NCBI GenBank assembly: GCA_943323545.2
Contig: CALPIE020000010.1
Span: 1-37,269 of the forward strand
DNA: 37,269 bases
Source of the DNA: Bifidobacterium breve
GTDB taxonomy: Bacteria; Bacteroidota; Bacteroidia; Flavobacteriales; Flavobacteriaceae
Direction: 5' to 3'
Shown: one piece after another, positions 1 through 8,459 of the stretch
How the letters are laid out: the number at the start of each line of letters is the position of its first letter
How positions within the stretch are numbered: position 1 is the first letter of the stretch
Notes under the pieces: generated by a model
Told to the model about the DNA's origin: nothing
What the model saw: the letters and a program-made list of their open reading frames with translations, nothing else
Databases searched by the model: none
Translations under genes and position numbers: made by a program

Positions 1-347
1 AGTGGTTGTAATGATTTTTTAAATCCGAACCAATCCGAATTGCATCCTTTTAGTTTACCTTTTTTTGTAAATCGGATAACGTTAACCGCTCCTATTTGAC
101 TGGCTTTTTTCGAAAGTGAATCCAAATAAGGAATGATAGCCACTTTATACGGAATGGTTACATTGAGTCCTATTAAATTGGGATTATTTTTTATGATGGA
201 AGGAAATTCTTCAATCGTATCAATACTGAAATTTTCATAAACACAATCGGTAAAAGGTGCTTCAGAAAACTTTTCGGTAAAGTGTTTTTTTGAAAAGGAA
301 TAGGAAATGTTTTTTCCTACTAATCCGAATTTTTTTAGCTTTTCCAA
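1..347 (-). CDS. aroE: Shikimate dehydrogenase, N-terminal part (cut by window edge)
   Basis: Reads from 347 down to base 1 without a stop, giving about 115 residues of the N-terminal substrate-binding domain. Visible motifs are the early GLVGKNISYSFS segment (family form G.IG.PI.HS.S), GLNVTIPYK with the catalytic-type lysine, IGAVNVI, and GCNSDWFGF (family G.NTD..G). The enzyme reduces 3-dehydroshikimate to shikimate with NADPH in aromatic amino acid biosynthesis, in the cytoplasm. The only plausible start is TTG at 345-347, because an in-frame TAA lies two codons upstream and no ATG precedes the conserved motif. It lies 56 bases downstream of the TPR gene on the same strand, separated by a stem-loop. 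The NADP-binding C-terminal domain is outside the window. Identification rests on motifs and is confident. Confidence 0.9.
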   Translation of the reverse strand, partial: MEKLKKFGLVGKNISYSFSKKHFTEKFSEAPFTDCVYENFSIDTIEEFPSIIKNNPNLIGLNVTIPYKVAIIPYLDSLSKKASQIGAVNVIRFTKKGKLKGCNSDWFGFKKSLQP

Positions 348-372
348 TTTTTATTAGACAATTATAATTAAG

Positions 373-395
373 AAGTCCCGATAATTTCGGGACTT
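373..395 (-). terminator. Stem-loop between TPR gene and aroE
   Basis: A perfect 9-bp inverted repeat (AAGTCCCGA / TCGGGACTT) with a 5-base loop lies just after the stop codon of the TPR gene. On the minus strand it is followed by AT-rich sequence but no uninterrupted T run; on the plus strand a T-rich tract follows. It could be a weak terminator or attenuator ahead of aroE. Confidence 0.45.
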
Positions 396-403
396 TCAAT
401 TCT

Positions 404-1804
404 TTATTTTTTATGTTTATTGATATAGGTTTGAACTTTTTTTCTCTCCCAAACAACAGGAAACAATTCTTCTAAAATTGTTTTATTATTATAGTTTAAA
501 CGCAATCCGTTACTTAAATGGAAAGTTCCTTTTTTATCATCAGCTAATACAAAATACAAACCAGCTAATCGATATTCTATTTGGTATTCTTCTGGAAAAT
601 ACTCGGATGCTTGTAGCAAGGTTTGAATAGCGCTTTCAAATTCACCTAAAAATTGTAAAGTATCTACCCAAAATAACCAAGTATCTAAATTGGCATCGCC
701 AAATTCAACTGCTTTTCGGTAACCGTATTCGGCTTCTTCGTATAAATTCATTGCTCTGTTAATGGTAGCATAACGCTTCCAATAGGCTCGATTTTGATCA
801 TCAATAGCGATAGCTTTATTCACATAAATTAGCGCTTTTTTATAGTTTTTTTGACGAACATAAAAGTCGGTTATGGCAATCCAACCCTTATCTAACAAAG
901 GATCTTCATGAACTGTTTTATTGAAATATTTTAGTGCTTCAACTTTATTGCCTAATTTCTCGTAACATTTTCCAATTCGCAATAAAGCATACGATGTTGG
1001 ATCATCTAACTCGATAGTTTTTTTGTAATTTTCTATGGCGTCTTCGTAACGTTTTAAGCGTTCTAATGCTTTTCCGTTTTCCATATAGGCACCAAGAAAT
1101 TGCTCGTCGATATAAGTTGCAAATTCAAAAGCACGAACAGCATTTTCGTAATCTTTTAATCCATAATACAATCTTCCACATTGGTGCCATGCGATTTCGG
1201 AATATGGATTTTTATCAATATATTTTTTAAGGTATTCAATTGCTTCAACATTCTGATCTAAAAACTCAAAGCAATACACCACATTATAAAGAGCAGATTG
1301 GTCTTCTATATCTTCTTCAAGGCAACTGATAAAACTATTTTTTGCCATTTCCAAATTGTCCATAAATAAGTATTCCATACCTATTAAGTTATAAACATCA
1401 GCAAAATCTTCGGTAAGTAATAACGCTTCATGAAGTAGTTCTACGGCTTTTTCATGATTGTCTCTTTTGGAATAAATATTGGCTTTCTGAATGAAGATTT
1501 CTTCATTTGTAGGTTCGATGGCGTACAACTCGTTTAGCATTTTTTCGGCTATATCGAGTTTGTCGTCATAAACTAGCATTTCAATTTGAACTAATTTAAG
1601 TCCAGTCGATTTTGGATGTTGTTCCAATGCTAATTTTAATGCTTTTTTTGCCAAATTGGCTTTTCCCATATCGAGGTAATGAAGGATGATTTCTTCGAAT
1701 TCCTCAGAATCAAAAAATAAAACCTTATTGGTTTTCAACATTGATTCAAATTTGGATAGGGATAAGTTGTAGTCGTCTTCTTCGTCGCTTAATTGCATAC
1801 TCAT
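404..1804 (-). CDS. Tetratricopeptide repeat protein
   Basis: 466 residues made almost wholly of TPR units from about residue 40 to 440, seen as repeating 34-residue helical pairs such as AVELLHEALLLTEDFADVYN, AVRAFEFATYIDEQFLGAY and ALKYFNKTVHEDPLLDKGW. The first 30 residues are acidic (SDEEDDY). There is no signal peptide or membrane segment, so it is probably cytoplasmic and a protein-interaction scaffold. Start ATG at 1804; a second ATG two codons inside (1798) is an equal candidate. It precedes aroE on the same strand and follows the aminotransferase. TPR content says nothing specific about partner or process, so no function is assigned. Confidence 0.88.
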   Translation of the reverse strand: MSMQLSDEEDDYNLSLSKFESMLKTNKVLFFDSEEFEEIILHYLDMGKANLAKKALKLALEQHPKSTGLKLVQIEMLVYDDKLDIAEKMLNELYAIEPTNEEIFIQKANIYSKRDNHEKAVELLHEALLLTEDFADVYNLIGMEYLFMDNLEMAKNSFISCLEEDIEDQSALYNVVYCFEFLDQNVEAIEYLKKYIDKNPYSEIAWHQCGRLYYGLKDYENAVRAFEFATYIDEQFLGAYMENGKALERLKRYEDAIENYKKTIELDDPTSYALLRIGKCYEKLGNKVEALKYFNKTVHEDPLLDKGWIAITDFYVRQKNYKKALIYVNKAIAIDDQNRAYWKRYATINRAMNLYEEAEYGYRKAVEFGDANLDTWLFWVDTLQFLGEFESAIQTLLQASEYFPEEYQIEYRLAGLYFVLADDKKGTFHLSNGLRLNYNNKTILEELFPVVWERKKVQTYINKHKK

Positions 1805-1895
1805 ATATGTATTGATTAGCTTACATAAAAGTAAGTAATATCTTCTTGTTGTGAGAAAAGTTTGTTTTTGTTTTGAACAATTTAATTAACAGAAG

Positions 1896-1923
1896 ATCAA
1901 TTATCAATTATCAATTATCAATT
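1896..1923. repeat. Heptanucleotide tandem repeat ATCAATT x4
   Basis: Four perfect, contiguous copies of ATCAATT (AATTGAT on the minus strand). The array overlaps the 3' end of the class III aminotransferase: the last codons (LIIDN) and the stop codon are encoded by the repeat. All three minus-strand frames of the array contain a stop. Confidence 0.93.
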
Positions 1924-3097
1924 GAACTTCATCCATTGCTTCCAGAATAATTTTACAACCTTCACGAATTTCCGCTTCGGATATCGTTAACGGTGGTGTA
2001 ATTCTTATGGCGCATCCTTCAAACAATAACCAAAATAAAATTAATCCTTTGTTTTGACATTTAAAAATAACCCGATTGGTAATTTCTGTGTCGGATGTCA
2101 TGGCTGCTAACATCAATCCTTTTCCGCGTACCTCTTTTATCAAAGGATGTACCAAAAGTTTGCGAAATAGTTTTTCTTTTTCGAGAGTTTGTTGGATTAG
2201 CCCAGTTTCAGTGATTTCTTTTAAAGTTGCAAGACATGCAGCAGCTATGACAGGATGTCCGCCAAATGTTGTTATGTGTCCGAGTTTCGGATCGTGACTC
2301 AGTAAATCCATATACTTTTCATTAGCTACAAAAGCACCCACGGGCATTCCGCCACCCATACCTTTTCCGATAATAATGACATCTGGAATGACATTGTAGT
2401 TTTCAAATCCGAATAGTTTTCCAGTTCTACCAAATCCGGGTTGTATTTCGTCGATAATTAATAACGCACCAACTTCTTCACAGCGTTTTTTTACTTTGGA
2501 TAAAAAATCATTTTCAGGTTGGATAAATCCAGCACCACCTTGAATGCTTTCTAATATAATTCCGGCTGTTTTAGTTGTGATTTTTTGGATGTCGTCTTCA
2601 TTATTGAAAGTAATGAAATCGACATCTGGAATTAAAGGGCGAAAAACTTGTTTGCGTTCTTCAAAACCCATCACACTCATAGAGCCCATCGTATTGCCAT
2701 GATAGGCATTATAACAGGAAATCAATTGACTTCTGCCAGTTACACGTCGTACTAGTTTAAGCGCACCTTCACAAGCTTCGGTACCTGAATTTACCAAATA
2801 AACTTTATTCAATTCTTTTGGTAAATGGTTTACTAGCAATTTACAATATTCGACAGCTGGACTTTGAGAATACTCACCATATACCATTACATGAGAATAC
2901 TTATCCAGTTGGTCCTTTATAGCTTGATTAACTTTTGGATGTTGATGACCTAACGAACAAGCAGAAACTCCCGCTACAAAATCGAGGTATTTTTTGTTGT
3001 TGGCGTCGTAAATGTAAGATCCAATAGCATGCGACACTTCCATCCCTAAAGGATAAGGAGAGGTTTGTGCTTGGTATTTTAAGAATTCTGGATTCAT
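1904..3097 (-). CDS. Class III PLP-dependent aminotransferase
   Basis: About 397 residues, the usual length for acetylornithine/ornithine/lysine-type class III aminotransferases. Seen from residue 100: LVNSGTEACEGALKL (PLP phosphate region), YHGNTMGSMS, IIDEIQPGFGRTGK with the PLP-pyridine aspartate, and IIGKGMGGGMPVGAF, whose lysine (about residue 245) forms the Schiff base. The family moves an amino group from an omega-amine or amino acid to a 2-oxo acid; the substrate cannot be fixed from sequence. The frame stays open upstream to a TTG at 3157, but that extension is encoded by degenerate CGCAA-type repeats, so ATG 3097 is preferred. It follows the OstA-like gene on the same strand and is bracketed by two different heptamer arrays. 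Confidence 0.9.
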   Translation of the reverse strand: MNPEFLKYQAQTSPYPLGMEVSHAIGSYIYDANNKKYLDFVAGVSACSLGHQHPKVNQAIKDQLDKYSHVMVYGEYSQSPAVEYCKLLVNHLPKELNKVYLVNSGTEACEGALKLVRRVTGRSQLISCYNAYHGNTMGSMSVMGFEERKQVFRPLIPDVDFITFNNEDDIQKITTKTAGIILESIQGGAGFIQPENDFLSKVKKRCEEVGALLIIDEIQPGFGRTGKLFGFENYNVIPDVIIIGKGMGGGMPVGAFVANEKYMDLLSHDPKLGHITTFGGHPVIAAACLATLKEITETGLIQQTLEKEKLFRKLLVHPLIKEVRGKGLMLAAMTSDTEITNRVIFKCQNKGLILFWLLFEGCAIRITPPLTISEAEIREGCKIILEAMDEVQLIIDN

Positions 3098-3107
3098 TAT
3101 TTTAACC

Positions 3108-3160
3108 GCAAAGTTATTAACCGCAAAGTGCGCATAGGTTTTACGCAATGGTCGCAATGG
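3108..3160. repeat. Degenerate CGCAA(A/T)G repeat tract
   Basis: Two copies of AACCGCAAAGT are followed by GCGCATAGG, ACGCAATGG and CGCAATGG, a loosely tandem series immediately upstream of the preferred aminotransferase start. If translated from TTG 3157 it would add about 20 residues of low-complexity sequence. Confidence 0.6.
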
Positions 3161-3180
3161 TTTTTAATTTATTTTAATTT

Positions 3181-3230
3181 TGAACACTGAACACTGAACA
3201 CTGAACACTGAACACTGAACACTGAACACT
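3181..3230. repeat. Heptanucleotide tandem repeat TGAACAC x7
   Basis: Seven perfect contiguous copies of TGAACAC plus one base, between the OstA-like stop codon (3233-3235) and the aminotransferase start. It is intergenic within what looks like one transcription unit on the minus strand. No coding role is seen. Confidence 0.96.
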
Positions 3231-3232
3231 TT

Positions 3233-4858
3233 TTACTTTTTCTTTTTCTTATCGTAATTCAAAGTTTCTTTTCGAATCTCCATCGGTGCATTAGGTTCAG
3301 CAATTTCCTCTTTCGCATCTTTTAATGCTTTGGTTTCGTATTCGTTTTCTTCTGGTGGAAAAATGTCTTCTTTGGTTTTTATTCGTTCCTCTCCACGCCA
3401 AAGAAAACCACGCAGTTTTCTAGCATTTTCGGGGAGTTCCGTTTCGGGATAAATATCACCATCTACTTGATTGAAAAACGTAATGGTATCAATTTTACTT
3501 TTGTCATCCATCGTCATGTTAATTTTACTGCTAACATTTTTGTTGATTCCTATAAGTTCATTGGCATCATTACGCATATAAAAAACGACTTCTGTATTTT
3601 TTACAATATCAACATCGTAGAGTTTATTGTCTTTAAATTTCCCATATAAATTCAATCCTTTTACTTGATTGTAACCTGTTCCGATGGTGTCTTTTGAAGC
3701 AATAAAAGCATTGTTTAAGACTTTTAACGAATCGAGTTTTTCGGTTTTATTATTGCCTATAAGATGCATGATGTCTCCAGTCATTTGATTTTCAATATTC
3801 CAAAGAATAGGTTTGCCAATTAATTTGGTTAAAGCTTTTTTCTGGTCAGAGTGAATCGAATCGCATTTACCACTCATATCGGTTTTAAAGAATCGTACAT
3901 TGTTGTAACCTCTAACGATTCTTTCACCTTGTTTTCCGGTAACTACTAGTCTTTTGCCATGAACAAACATCGAATCTTTATCAATTAAATAACGAACAGA
4001 AGCTCTTTTGGTAATATAAAGTGAATCTTTATTTCGATAAACTTCACCATAATGACCTTTTATGATGGCTTTATTAATCGAATCGGTAATTTTTACATTT
4101 CGGGTTGCCGATGCAAATTCTTTGTTTCTGTCGTAAAATAAACTGTCGCCCTTTATGAGACGGTCGTTGTATTTGATATAGGAGTTTTTTACAAAATGGG
4201 CTTTGTTGTTTTTAGTGTCATAAAACCCTTTTTCGGTGTAAATGAAATTTTCTTTTCCAGTAATGGTTGACGGACCAAAAAGATAGGAGTGACCCGAATT
4301 GGTGTAATAATCTAAATAATTTGTTTTTATTACATATTGTGGATTAGTAAGCACAACCGACTTTCTAAATTCGTATTTTTTTTGATTTACAAAATAGCGT
4401 CCCGATTTACTTTTAAGGGTATTTTCTTTATTAATTATTGTTCCGTTTGAATTGTAAAATGCTTCTTGTTTAACTCTGTCAAAATTGATGGTATCAGTAA
4501 CTAATGACATATCAGGAGATCGTAATGAAACATCTCCGGTAGCAAAAGCTTGTTTGATATCGCCATTGTATTCTGCATATTTTCCATTAAGATACAAAGT
4601 ATCACCTTGTACCATTTGTACATTTCCAAAAGCTTTAAGGTAGTTTTCTTTTTGAAAATAATAGGCTTTATTGCAAGTAATTATTATTCCATCATGATTG
4701 GCTTTAACATTTCCAGACAATAAAACTGCATCTGGTAATTCGATTTCGTTTTTATCAAAATGATCTGCATAATCAATTACAATTGCTGATTTTTGTTGTG
4801 CAAAAACTGAAGTAAGTCCAAGGAAAAAGAAAGTGATAAAAAAGTGAATTTTTTTCAA
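3233..4858 (-). CDS. OstA/LptA-like envelope protein
   Basis: 541 residues with a signal peptide (KKIHFFITFFFLGLTSVFA, cleavage before QQ) and then a long run of beta-rich repeats typical of the OstA/LptA fold, for example LSGNVKANHDGIIITCNKAYYF, AFGNVQMVQGDTLYLNG and ATGDVSLRSPDMSLVTDT, each a YxxGNVxxxxGDxxxxAD-like unit. The C-terminus is charged and ends in a poly-lysine tail. LptA-type proteins carry lipopolysaccharide across the periplasm; Bacteroidota OstA-like proteins are longer and less studied. The start codon is TTG 4858, because the nearby ATG at 4863 is out of frame and stops at once. A TAAATTTG box at 4876-4883 fits a promoter. It heads the minus-strand run toward aroE. Confidence 0.85.
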   Translation of the reverse strand: MKKIHFFITFFFLGLTSVFAQQKSAIVIDYADHFDKNEIELPDAVLLSGNVKANHDGIIITCNKAYYFQKENYLKAFGNVQMVQGDTLYLNGKYAEYNGDIKQAFATGDVSLRSPDMSLVTDTINFDRVKQEAFYNSNGTIINKENTLKSKSGRYFVNQKKYEFRKSVVLTNPQYVIKTNYLDYYTNSGHSYLFGPSTITGKENFIYTEKGFYDTKNNKAHFVKNSYIKYNDRLIKGDSLFYDRNKEFASATRNVKITDSINKAIIKGHYGEVYRNKDSLYITKRASVRYLIDKDSMFVHGKRLVVTGKQGERIVRGYNNVRFFKTDMSGKCDSIHSDQKKALTKLIGKPILWNIENQMTGDIMHLIGNNKTEKLDSLKVLNNAFIASKDTIGTGYNQVKGLNLYGKFKDNKLYDVDIVKNTEVVFYMRNDANELIGINKNVSSKINMTMDDKSKIDTITFFNQVDGDIYPETELPENARKLRGFLWRGEERIKTKEDIFPPEENEYETKALKDAKEEIAEPNAPMEIRKETLNYDKKKKK

Positions 4859-4875
4859 TGCATTTTATTTTGCGT

Positions 4876-4883
4876 CAAATTTA
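4876..4883 (-). promoter_or_regulatory. Candidate -7 box for OstA-like gene
   Basis: TAAATTTG on the minus strand matches the Bacteroidota TAnnTTTG -7 consensus and ends 17 bases before the TTG start at 4858. No clear TTG -33 element was found at the usual spacing. Confidence 0.4.
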
Positions 4884-5016
4884 ATTAAAATGTAGGAAGG
4901 TTGATTTTAATTATGAAATATTTATAAAGAAGACAAGAGAAAATAGCGAAAAGATGAAAGAGAAAATAAAAAAATGAAGTATTTGTTTTTGAATACAATT
5001 CTTATTTTCAATTTTT

Positions 5017-5024
5017 TATATTTG
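5017..5024 (+). promoter_or_regulatory. Candidate -7 box for amylase gene
   Basis: TATATTTG matches TAnnTTTG and ends 24 bases before ATG 5049. A TTG at 4989-4991 could be the -33 element with a slightly long 25-base spacer. Confidence 0.45.
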
Positions 5025-5048
5025 TCAATTGATGTTATATAAAATGTT

Positions 5049-6914
5049 ATGAAAAAAATACTGTTGTTATTGCTCTTGAGTGGTTCGGTAAGTTTGAACG
5101 CACAAATTAAAAATCAAAAAACAAAATTGAATAAAAAAGTTACTGTTGTGGAGAATAAAAAAGTCGTTTATCAAGTTTTTACAAGATTATTTGGAAATAC
5201 AAATACCACCAATAAACCATGGGGAACTATTGAAGAAAATGGAGTAGGAAAGTTCAATGATTTTACTGATAAAGCGCTTCAGGAAATAAAAAAATTAGGC
5301 GTAACGCATATTTGGTATACAGGGGTTCCTCATCATGCATTGGTTAGAGATTACACAAATATTGGTATTTCTAATGACGATCCAGAAGTGGTTAAAGGTC
5401 GTGCAGGTTCTCCCTATGCTGTTAAAGATTATTACAATGTGAATCCAGATTTAGCTGTTAATCCAGCCAATCGTTTAAAAGAATTTGAAGCTTTAATATC
5501 CAGAACGCATAAAAACGGTTTGCAGTTACTTATCGATATTGTTCCGAATCATATTGCTCGAAAATACGAAAGCAATAGCAATCCAAAAGGAGTTCGTGAT
5601 TTTGGTGCCGATGATAATACCAATTTAGAATATGCTCGTGATAATAACTTTTATTATATTCCTGGACAAGCATTTCAAGTGCCAACATCTGATAGTTATC
5701 AACCTTTAAATGGCGAAAAAAATCCGTTAATTGATGGAAAATTTGACGAAAATCCAGCAAAATGGACAGGAAATGGATCTCGTTTAGCCAAACCAGATAT
5801 TAATGATTGGTATGAAACAGTAAAGGTTAATTACGGAATTCGACCTGATGGCAGCAAAGACTTTCCGGAATTGCCAGCAGGTTACGACAAAAAATCATAC
5901 CAAGAGCATTATGCTTTTTGGAAAGATAAAAGTGTTCCAAGTTCTTGGATAAAATTTAGAGAAATTGCATTGTATTGGACAGCAAAAGGAGTTGACGGAT
6001 TTCGATATGACATGGCAGAAATGGTTCCGTATGAATTTTGGAGTTATATGAACTCGGCAATAAAGATGAAAAATCCGAATGCTTTTATTTTAGCTGAAGT
6101 TTACAATCCGAAAGAATATAGAAATTATATTCACCTAGGTAAAATGGATTATTTATATGATAAAGTTGAAACCTATGATTATCTAAAAGACATTATCCAA
6201 GGAAGAAAAAATCCTGATGGTTTATCTGATATTCAAAATAATATGGCAGATATCGAACATCACATGCTGCATTTTTTAGACAATCATGATGAACAACGAT
6301 TAGCCAGCCCAGAATTTGCAGGAACTCCAGAAAAGGGAAAGCCCTTAATGGTAGTTTCAACAACTATTAGTTCTTCTCCAACGATGATTTATTTCGGACA
6401 AGAAGTAGGAGAAGCAGGAAATGAAAATGGAGGTTTTGGATCACATTCAAGGACTTCTATTTTTGATTATGTTGGTGTTCCTAATCATCAACGTTGGATG
6501 AATGGAGGACAATTTGATGGAGGACAATTATCTCAAAGTGAAAAAGAATTACGTGATTTTTATAGTCGATTATTAAACTTTTCTATAAAAAGCGATGCAT
6601 TAATGGGAAAGTTTAAAGAAATTCAAACCATTAATAGACAAATTACTAAAGGTTATGACGCCGGAATTTATTCTTTTGTGCGTTGGACTAAAAATGAAAA
6701 GTTGGTAGTAGTAGTGAATTTTTCTTGGAAAAAAGAAAGTCAATTTAATATGACAATTCCACAAGATGTAATTGAAACATGGAAATTAAAAGATGGAAGC
6801 TATACTTTAAAAGATCAATTATACGGAAGTGAAATTAAATTGGACGTTAAAGACAGCGTGGGTTTAATAAAGATGTCGATTAAACCAAGTGAGAGTTTTA
6901 TTTTTAAATTGTAA
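5049..6914 (+). CDS. Secreted GH13 alpha-amylase family glycosidase
   Basis: 621 residues with a lipid-rich signal peptide (cleavage near SLNA-Q, residue 18). The four GH13 regions are visible: LLIDIVPNH (about 160-168), GVDGFRYDM with nucleophile Asp321, ILAEV with acid/base Glu350, and FLDNHDEQR with Asp414. A C-terminal beta domain (about 520-621, VVVVNFSWKKESQFN) follows the barrel. Such enzymes hydrolyse or transfer alpha-1,4-glucan bonds; the product range is not predictable here. There is no T9SS tail and no lipobox, so it is probably periplasmic or released. No SusC/SusD neighbours are present, so this is not a classical starch locus. A TAnnTTTG box lies upstream and a hairpin terminator follows. 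Confidence 0.92.
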   Translation: MKKILLLLLLSGSVSLNAQIKNQKTKLNKKVTVVENKKVVYQVFTRLFGNTNTTNKPWGTIEENGVGKFNDFTDKALQEIKKLGVTHIWYTGVPHHALVRDYTNIGISNDDPEVVKGRAGSPYAVKDYYNVNPDLAVNPANRLKEFEALISRTHKNGLQLLIDIVPNHIARKYESNSNPKGVRDFGADDNTNLEYARDNNFYYIPGQAFQVPTSDSYQPLNGEKNPLIDGKFDENPAKWTGNGSRLAKPDINDWYETVKVNYGIRPDGSKDFPELPAGYDKKSYQEHYAFWKDKSVPSSWIKFREIALYWTAKGVDGFRYDMAEMVPYEFWSYMNSAIKMKNPNAFILAEVYNPKEYRNYIHLGKMDYLYDKVETYDYLKDIIQGRKNPDGLSDIQNNMADIEHHMLHFLDNHDEQRLASPEFAGTPEKGKPLMVVSTTISSSPTMIYFGQEVGEAGNENGGFGSHSRTSIFDYVGVPNHQRWMNGGQFDGGQLSQSEKELRDFYSRLLNFSIKSDALMGKFKEIQTINRQITKGYDAGIYSFVRWTKNEKLVVVVNFSWKKESQFNMTIPQDVIETWKLKDGSYTLKDQLYGSEIKLDVKDSVGLIKMSIKPSESFIFKL

Positions 6915-6935
6915 TTTTTTTAAATAATGTAAATG

Positions 6936-6961
6936 AGCCCTTTTTAACAAAAGGGTTTTTT
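6936..6961 (+). terminator. Rho-independent terminator after amylase gene
   Basis: CCCTTTT / AAAAGGG stem (extended by A-T and G-T pairs) with a 4-base loop, followed by TTTTTT. It lies 22 bases after the amylase stop codon. Confidence 0.75.
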
Positions 6962-6996
6962 ATTTGGAGACTAAATGCCTTTAATTTAATATTCTT

Positions 6997-7093
6997 GTTT
7001 AACTTAATTCATTAAAAACGTGTGTATTAAGAGAAATGTTTAAACAAAAGTTATTTATTATCTTTTATCTGTTAAAGTAAGTTTAACTTAATT
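6997..7093 (+). repeat. Duplicated 13-mer GTTTAACTTAATT upstream of LRR gene
   Basis: Identical copies at 6997-7009 and 7081-7093, 84 bases apart (eight helical turns), both inside the 240-base gap before the LRR gene. They could be paired operator sites or chance in AT-rich DNA. Confidence 0.35.
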
Positions 7094-7154
7094 TTTATTT
7101 AATATTTTCGTTTTTGATTTTTAAAAATTTGTTTAATTACTCAAATATACGACT

Positions 7155-8450
7155 ATGAAAAAACTTTTACTTTTATTATCTCTTTTCTTATTTAACATTG
7201 GCAATTCTCAAATTATTAATTTTCCTGACCCCAATTTGAAAAGTTTTTTAATTAATGCCAATATAAATTTTGATCCGAATTTTAGTATTAGTTACCCACC
7301 AATTGATGCTAATAACGATGATGAAATAAGTATTGCAGAAGCTCAGACTGTAATAAGATTGAATTTCTATTATCAACAAATAACAGATTTTGAAGGAATA
7401 CAATTTTTTACTAATATAAAGTCGATAGAATCTTTGTTTACTGATTTTTCTACTTTTAATTATCCTACATTGGTTAATTTAGAAGAATTGTATTTTGTTA
7501 ATACTCTGGTTGGAATTGGGCCTTTAGTTAATTTAAATTTTTCTGGTAATATAAATCTTAAAAAATTGACTTTAAGTAGCGGAACAACATCATTGGATTT
7601 TTCTAATAATATTAATTTAAGAGATGTTTCTATTTATTGTCCAAACCTTACTTCATTAAATTTGAGCAATTTAAGTAATTTAAAAAACCTTAGTTATTTT
7701 GGTAAAATGCCAACGATTAATCTTTCAGATTGCACCAACTTATTAACTTTAAATTGTTCTACTGGTAGTTCTATAAATTATGTTGTACCTGAAGAAAATA
7801 AACTAACATCATTAGATCTTGCTTTTCAAACCAAATTGGTTGAAATTAATATTCCTGGAAATAATTTAACAAGTTTGGATTTAAGTAGATGTACTAATCT
7901 TGAAACTATTGGAATCTCTTACAATAAAATTTCCAATCTAAATATTGATAATTTAAGATACGTTAAATCATTTTATGCTGAAAACAATTTACTTACTAGC
8001 TTAAATATAAATGCTTTATTTAATATTCAAACGTTGTATTGTCAAAATAATCTATTAACTAGTTTATCTACCAAAAATGGTATCATAGAAGAATATATTT
8101 ATTTTTCTGGAAACCCTAATTTAGCGACTGTTTGTTGTGATGAAAATGAAATTGTTTATATGAAAAATCAGTGTTTGCAAAACAATAATGATACAGCAGT
8201 AGTTAATTCTAATTGTGGTGCAAGTTCATTTAGAGTGGCTATGTATCCTAATCCAGTTAGAGATCTATTGCATTTAGATTCAGATCAGAACATTTCTAAA
8301 ATTGAAATTTTCTCAATGAATGGATTAATGATTATGTCTGATGAAATAGTAGAGGATGTAGTAAATCTAGAACAATTGCAGTCGGGAATGTATTTTATAA
8401 AAGTATATATTGGAGAAGAAATAACCAATATGAAATTTATTAAAAGTTAA
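7155..8450 (+). CDS. Leucine-rich-repeat protein with T9SS type A sorting tail
   Basis: 431 residues. A signal peptide (MKKLLLLLSLFLFNIGNS) is followed by leucine-rich repeats of the kind LTSLDLSRCTNLETIGISYN and ISNLNIDNLRYVKSFYAENN from about residue 60 to 320. A short cysteine-containing linker (VCCDENE...CLQNNN) follows, then a C-terminal domain of about 72 residues starting YPNPVRDLLHL and ending in GMYFIKVYIGEEITNMKFIKS-type strands. That tail is the type IX secretion (Por_Secre_tail) signal, so the protein should be exported and attached to, or released from, the cell surface. LRRs usually bind proteins or glycans; the ligand is unknown. The next gene starts 9 bases after its stop, so the two may be co-transcribed. 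Confidence 0.88.
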   Translation: MKKLLLLLSLFLFNIGNSQIINFPDPNLKSFLINANINFDPNFSISYPPIDANNDDEISIAEAQTVIRLNFYYQQITDFEGIQFFTNIKSIESLFTDFSTFNYPTLVNLEELYFVNTLVGIGPLVNLNFSGNINLKKLTLSSGTTSLDFSNNINLRDVSIYCPNLTSLNLSNLSNLKNLSYFGKMPTINLSDCTNLLTLNCSTGSSINYVVPEENKLTSLDLAFQTKLVEINIPGNNLTSLDLSRCTNLETIGISYNKISNLNIDNLRYVKSFYAENNLLTSLNINALFNIQTLYCQNNLLTSLSTKNGIIEEYIYFSGNPNLATVCCDENEIVYMKNQCLQNNNDTAVVNSNCGASSFRVAMYPNPVRDLLHLDSDQNISKIEIFSMNGLMIMSDEIVEDVVNLEQLQSGMYFIKVYIGEEITNMKFIKS

Positions 8451-8459
8451 TTTTAATTT

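Noticed and set aside
262..456. 64-codon minus-strand frame
   Set aside because: It overlaps the real aroE start and the TPR 3' end in another frame, and its sequence is lysine-rich without any domain.
1896..1923. CRISPR-like direct repeats
   Set aside because: The units are 7 bases and contiguous, without spacers; the same holds at 3181-3230 and 25337-25389.
3098..3157. Long form of the aminotransferase (TTG 3157)
   Set aside because: The extra 20 residues are repeat-encoded and the family begins at about MNPEFL, so ATG 3097 is preferred.
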